This document shows positions 60,851 to 64,000 of a stretch of 64,000 bases of DNA, piece by piece. This DNA comes from Rhodobacterales bacterium RIFCSPHIGHO2_02_FULL_62_130 (GTDB lineage Bacteria; Pseudomonadota; Alphaproteobacteria; Rhodobacterales; Rhodobacteraceae): positions 121,309 to 185,308 of the forward strand of contig MHZT01000036.1 of assembly GCA_001828855.1 (NCBI GenBank), given 5' to 3'. The notes beneath the pieces are model-generated. The model ran no database searches. It was not told the origin of the DNA and saw only the letters and a program-made list of their open reading frames with translations. A program made the translations under genes and the position numbers. The stretch's first letter is position 1, and each line of letters begins with the position of its first letter.

Positions 60851-61078
60851 ATGAACCTTATCAACCAACCCAGCCTTCGCCCCACCCGCAAGATGGCAGC
60901 CGTCGGCTGGACGAGCCTTCTCGGCCCGATCGTGGCCGCGATCATCGCGCCCTGGCTGCCGGGGCTGTCCGAGGCCTGCGGTGGAGAGGTCGGCGCTTCG
61001 CTCGTCGCCGGAGGGCTCGCGCTGGCCCAGGGGGCGGCGAACTTCGTGGCGGGGTATGTGGTGAGGGAAAAAGGCTGA
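60851..61078 (+). CDS. Small membrane protein, holin-like candidate
   Basis: ATG in frame of listed ORF 60446..61078; two hydrophobic segments; directly after endolysin. Confidence 0.6.
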   Translation: MNLINQPSLRPTRKMAAVGWTSLLGPIVAAIIAPWLPGLSEACGGEVGASLVAGGLALAQGAANFVAGYVVREKG

Positions 61079-61156
61079 CAGAAAACGCAGCCTATTCACC
61101 TAACATCCTACAGCTTCAACTTGCACGGTCCCACACGAGAGGGATAACTAACCGAC

Positions 61157-62590
61157 ATGACACAAGCTGAAACACCTGCCCCTGCCCCCGAGAGAGCACC
61201 CATCGATTGGGTGGCTACGATCCTTCGACAGACAGTACAAGAACGAAGACTAACCAAGGAGTATTTGGCAGGAGCCGAGTTCCAAAAGGCAAAGGGAATT
61301 ATCAACGGCTTCTCGAATCGGGTCAGCATCTCGAACTACTGGGATGTACTTTCGGCGCTAGGTCGAGCCGCTAGTGTTTCGAAGCCCGCAGAGGCAGAGG
61401 TCTTGCCGCTTATTCGGCACCTGTTGTCCTTTGGGCTTGGAGAGCATCAACCATTGAGCGACGGAGATGACCGATATTACCTCGCAAAGGCTCTAGAGCT
61501 TACAGCTGACGCAGCAGTTTCCAAGCTTGCACTCGACGAAGTTGCACGAGAGGATTTTGGAGAAAAAGCACGGTCCGTATGGGTGTCGATTGCCCTATCA
61601 GCTGCTCAGACTAAAAGCGACCTATTGGTCGAGATAAATCAACGTCTGGCGCGCGTTGCTGATTCCGAGAAGATGAGCTCTGACAATCTCGCACGTCGGA
61701 TACGTCGCGTCGCCGCAGCTCTAATCGACCCTCTTATTGTGTCCGATTTACAGTCAGGAGCGGCTTACGGGGCCTCACTTCGCCGGTTCTTCGCTGGGAT
61801 TTTTGGGCGGCAAGGGCCCGAAGACAGAAGTTTACGAGAAGAGTTCTGTTCGGATGCGCTAAGCTACGCCCAGCGAATTGTACGGCTGAATTTTGCAGCA
61901 GGATCAGACCCCGCTCTTTATCTGATGGTGGGCGATCTGCGAGAATGGTGGTCTCCCGCGAGCCCTCCGTCTGTGTACGAACTCAAGGCGCGGCAACTAG
62001 CCGGGGCCGGTGTGGAGGCGCTCTATTTTTTTGCTCGACAAGGCGTGAAGAATGAACCGCTGCGTGAAGCCCTTGCCCTATGTTGTGGCGAGGCGGCGCT
62101 TCGAAACATAGCGCAGTCAACGGTTGCATCTGATCCCAGTCTAGATGAACGCCTCGCACACTGGCTTGTAAGAGGCACAGAAATCAGCGAGCGCCGGACA
62201 ACAGAGGCGATCGAGCAAATCAATTCACAACGACTGGATGAGCACATCGCTAGATTGCTTGTGGCCGCCACAGGACACGATGCAAACCCGCGTTCTCTCT
62301 CGGCGGCGGTTGACCGAATAGACGATCTTCTTCCGGATGAAGCGCGCACATTCAAAGCTTACGTGGGAAAACTAGAACAAATCCTACAATGGACGGATGC
62401 AATATGCCGCGCCAGAAGTCTTGAGATACATGGCGTGCGCGGAGAAGAGGTCCAATTTGATCCCTCCGTCCATGTTGGCGACACCAAGTTGGTGGTGGGA
62501 AGCGTAGTGCGGATAGTGACCCCCGGCGTTGTCAAGACTGCTGCCGGGCGCCCGCCGCAGCAGATATTGAAAGCAGAGGTTTCGGTTTAA
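61157..62590 (+). CDS. Uncharacterised 477-aa mostly helical protein with C-terminal GrpE beta-domain-like segment
   Basis: C-terminus VQFDPSVHVGDTKLVVGSVVRIVTPGVVKTAAGRPPQQILKAEVSV; stop/start overlap (TAATG) with next gene. Confidence 0.6.
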   Translation: MTQAETPAPAPERAPIDWVATILRQTVQERRLTKEYLAGAEFQKAKGIINGFSNRVSISNYWDVLSALGRAASVSKPAEAEVLPLIRHLLSFGLGEHQPLSDGDDRYYLAKALELTADAAVSKLALDEVAREDFGEKARSVWVSIALSAAQTKSDLLVEINQRLARVADSEKMSSDNLARRIRRVAAALIDPLIVSDLQSGAAYGASLRRFFAGIFGRQGPEDRSLREEFCSDALSYAQRIVRLNFAAGSDPALYLMVGDLREWWSPASPPSVYELKARQLAGAGVEALYFFARQGVKNEPLREALALCCGEAALRNIAQSTVASDPSLDERLAHWLVRGTEISERRTTEAIEQINSQRLDEHIARLLVAATGHDANPRSLSAAVDRIDDLLPDEARTFKAYVGKLEQILQWTDAICRARSLEIHGVRGEEVQFDPSVHVGDTKLVVGSVVRIVTPGVVKTAAGRPPQQILKAEVSV

Positions 62591-63930
62591 TGGATAGAAC
62601 TGTTGCGGAACTCATTCTTGCAAGTCTCTGCGAGAGAGCAGGCAGCGCGAACGAGAACGTTGTCCTTACATCTGCAGAGCTTGCCGCTCTGAGGTCACTG
62701 TACGGCTCAATCGCGAGTGAAGATCAGAAGCTGGGCATTTCGGCCGGTAATTCTGTCGCCGCGAAGGGTACCGCCGCCGCACCCTTTGAACCGACGATCA
62801 GTTGGCACCCAGTTAGTATTCAACCAGAAACACTTGTCTGCATGGACTTTGGAACCTCGTTCTCCAAGGCCTCTGCCGCACTAGGCGACGACCCAGACAA
62901 GGTGCCAGAGCTTATCGACATTTCGTTTGGAGAAGATACTGGTGGCAGGAAGCGCTTCCTACTTCCGTCCGAGCTTTTCATTGACGCTGGTCAGATCTTT
63001 TTCGGCTTTGCGGCAAGGGAAGGCTTCGAACGCGCTGAAGCCGACCAAGACAGGTTGATCGATAATCCAAAGCAATACATGACCTTGGGGATGGACGTAA
63101 CCGAACTCAGGCAGAAATCATTGAAGACCGAGCAAGACCCTGAAAGGTGCTTTAGCCAGCGGGATGTGCTGGTTCTTTATCTCGCGCACTTCAGCAGTCT
63201 CGTGAAGCGGTCTCTGAGCGAGAGTGGGGTTCTGGATGAGGCTATGCTGCGTTATGCGCATCCTGGCTGGGAAAAGGCATCCGAGCAGGCCAACGGGAAA
63301 GAGATGAAGAGGATAATGGCCGAAGCGATCGCTCTCGCTCGCCTGTATCCAAGTGACTTCTCAGTATCCCTGGAACTCGATCGCGCAAAGAAACTGCTCG
63401 CTGCGGCAAGGATCGCAAGTGACAGCGATCTACCCTTCGATCTGCTTAAAGAATCCGTTCGTGAAGCAACGGCTGCAGGAGCCGGCGCTCTGCTTGCGAC
63501 ACAGCTTGGCAAACGACAAGCGTTTGTCATTGTCGATATCGGCGCCGGGACGACGGATATTGCGGGATGTGTTTGCGTCCATAATGCGCAACATGGATAC
63601 GTGCGCGTTTGGGAAGTTGAACCCGCGGCTAAAGCCATTCCCTCAGCTGGTAACGTGATCGACAACGCCTTACAGAAGATGATCTTGGAAGCGAGTTCCT
63701 TGACTTCCAAGACGATTGAGTTTGAGAGGTCCCAGCACGCGCTTCGTCGGATCATTCGTCCGCTCAAGGAAGCACTGTTCACCCGGGGGGAGGTAACAGC
63801 GGAGCTACCAACTGGTGAGGCGATTCCTATCAAGCTGGCGGACTTCCTTGACACAGCGCCGATGGTGAGACTGTTCGACAAGATCAAGGGCGCAGTCGCC
63901 GAAGCGTATGCGGCGTCTCCGTCCCATTGA
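62590..63930 (+). CDS. Hsp70/actin-fold ATPase-like protein, possibly truncated or frameshifted at 3' end
   Basis: Phosphate-1 VCMDFGTSFSKA (aa 83-94), phosphate-2 VIVDIGAGTTDIAG (aa 313-326), connect-like SAGNVIDNAL, RIIRPLKEAL; adenosine motif not found before the stop. Confidence 0.8.
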   Translation: MDRTVAELILASLCERAGSANENVVLTSAELAALRSLYGSIASEDQKLGISAGNSVAAKGTAAAPFEPTISWHPVSIQPETLVCMDFGTSFSKASAALGDDPDKVPELIDISFGEDTGGRKRFLLPSELFIDAGQIFFGFAAREGFERAEADQDRLIDNPKQYMTLGMDVTELRQKSLKTEQDPERCFSQRDVLVLYLAHFSSLVKRSLSESGVLDEAMLRYAHPGWEKASEQANGKEMKRIMAEAIALARLYPSDFSVSLELDRAKKLLAAARIASDSDLPFDLLKESVREATAAGAGALLATQLGKRQAFVIVDIGAGTTDIAGCVCVHNAQHGYVRVWEVEPAAKAIPSAGNVIDNALQKMILEASSLTSKTIEFERSQHALRRIIRPLKEALFTRGEVTAELPTGEAIPIKLADFLDTAPMVRLFDKIKGAVAEAYAASPSH

Positions 63931-64000
63931 TTTTGCGCGTTTTCGTTGGGTGACGCGCCTGCGAGAAGGTCATCGGTTGCAGATGGAGGTCTTGCATGGC

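Noticed and set aside
63353-63658. 101-aa + strand ORF inside the Hsp70-like gene
   Set aside because: Out-of-frame overlap; the surrounding frame has clear Hsp70 motifs
1-64000. CRISPR arrays, rRNA or complete tRNA genes
   Set aside because: No regularly spaced direct repeats, rRNA-like sequence or full tRNA cloverleaf was seen by eye

Overview
High-GC alphaproteobacterial (Rhodobacteraceae-like, inferred) chromosomal window with four blocks. (1) 1-8.8 kb: Tad/Flp type IVc pilus locus (flp, cpaB, cpaC, two TadE-like, cpaE, cpaF/tadA, tadB, tadC, and a convergent partial TadG-like gene), followed by a GGDEF protein. (2) 9.6-40 kb: sugar-acid / D-amino-acid catabolic genes. These comprise a LacI-regulated ribose-type ABC importer, a four-carbon acid sugar (tetronate) pathway (LtnD/OtnI/OtnK/OtnC-like), two D-threonine-aldolase-like genes, and a second ABC importer with an uncharacterised TIM-barrel-like protein, SDR, OCD, M81 peptidase, ALDH and amidohydrolase. 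(3) 41-56 kb: decayed pseudogenes, an ATP-dependent N-methylhydantoinase / N-carbamoylsarcosine amidase-like cluster with a spermidine/putrescine-type ABC importer, and a Lon-like protease. (4) 56.2-64 kb: IS remnants, a perfect 30-bp inverted repeat, a 5'-truncated prophage tail/lysis segment, and a compositionally distinct, translationally coupled two-gene cassette. That cassette encodes a divergent Hsp70/actin-fold ATPase and a partner of unknown family whose C-terminus resembles the GrpE beta-domain. It is the best candidate here for an undescribed system, possibly phage-borne accessory or defence. All family calls come from reading the translations by eye; no searches were run.
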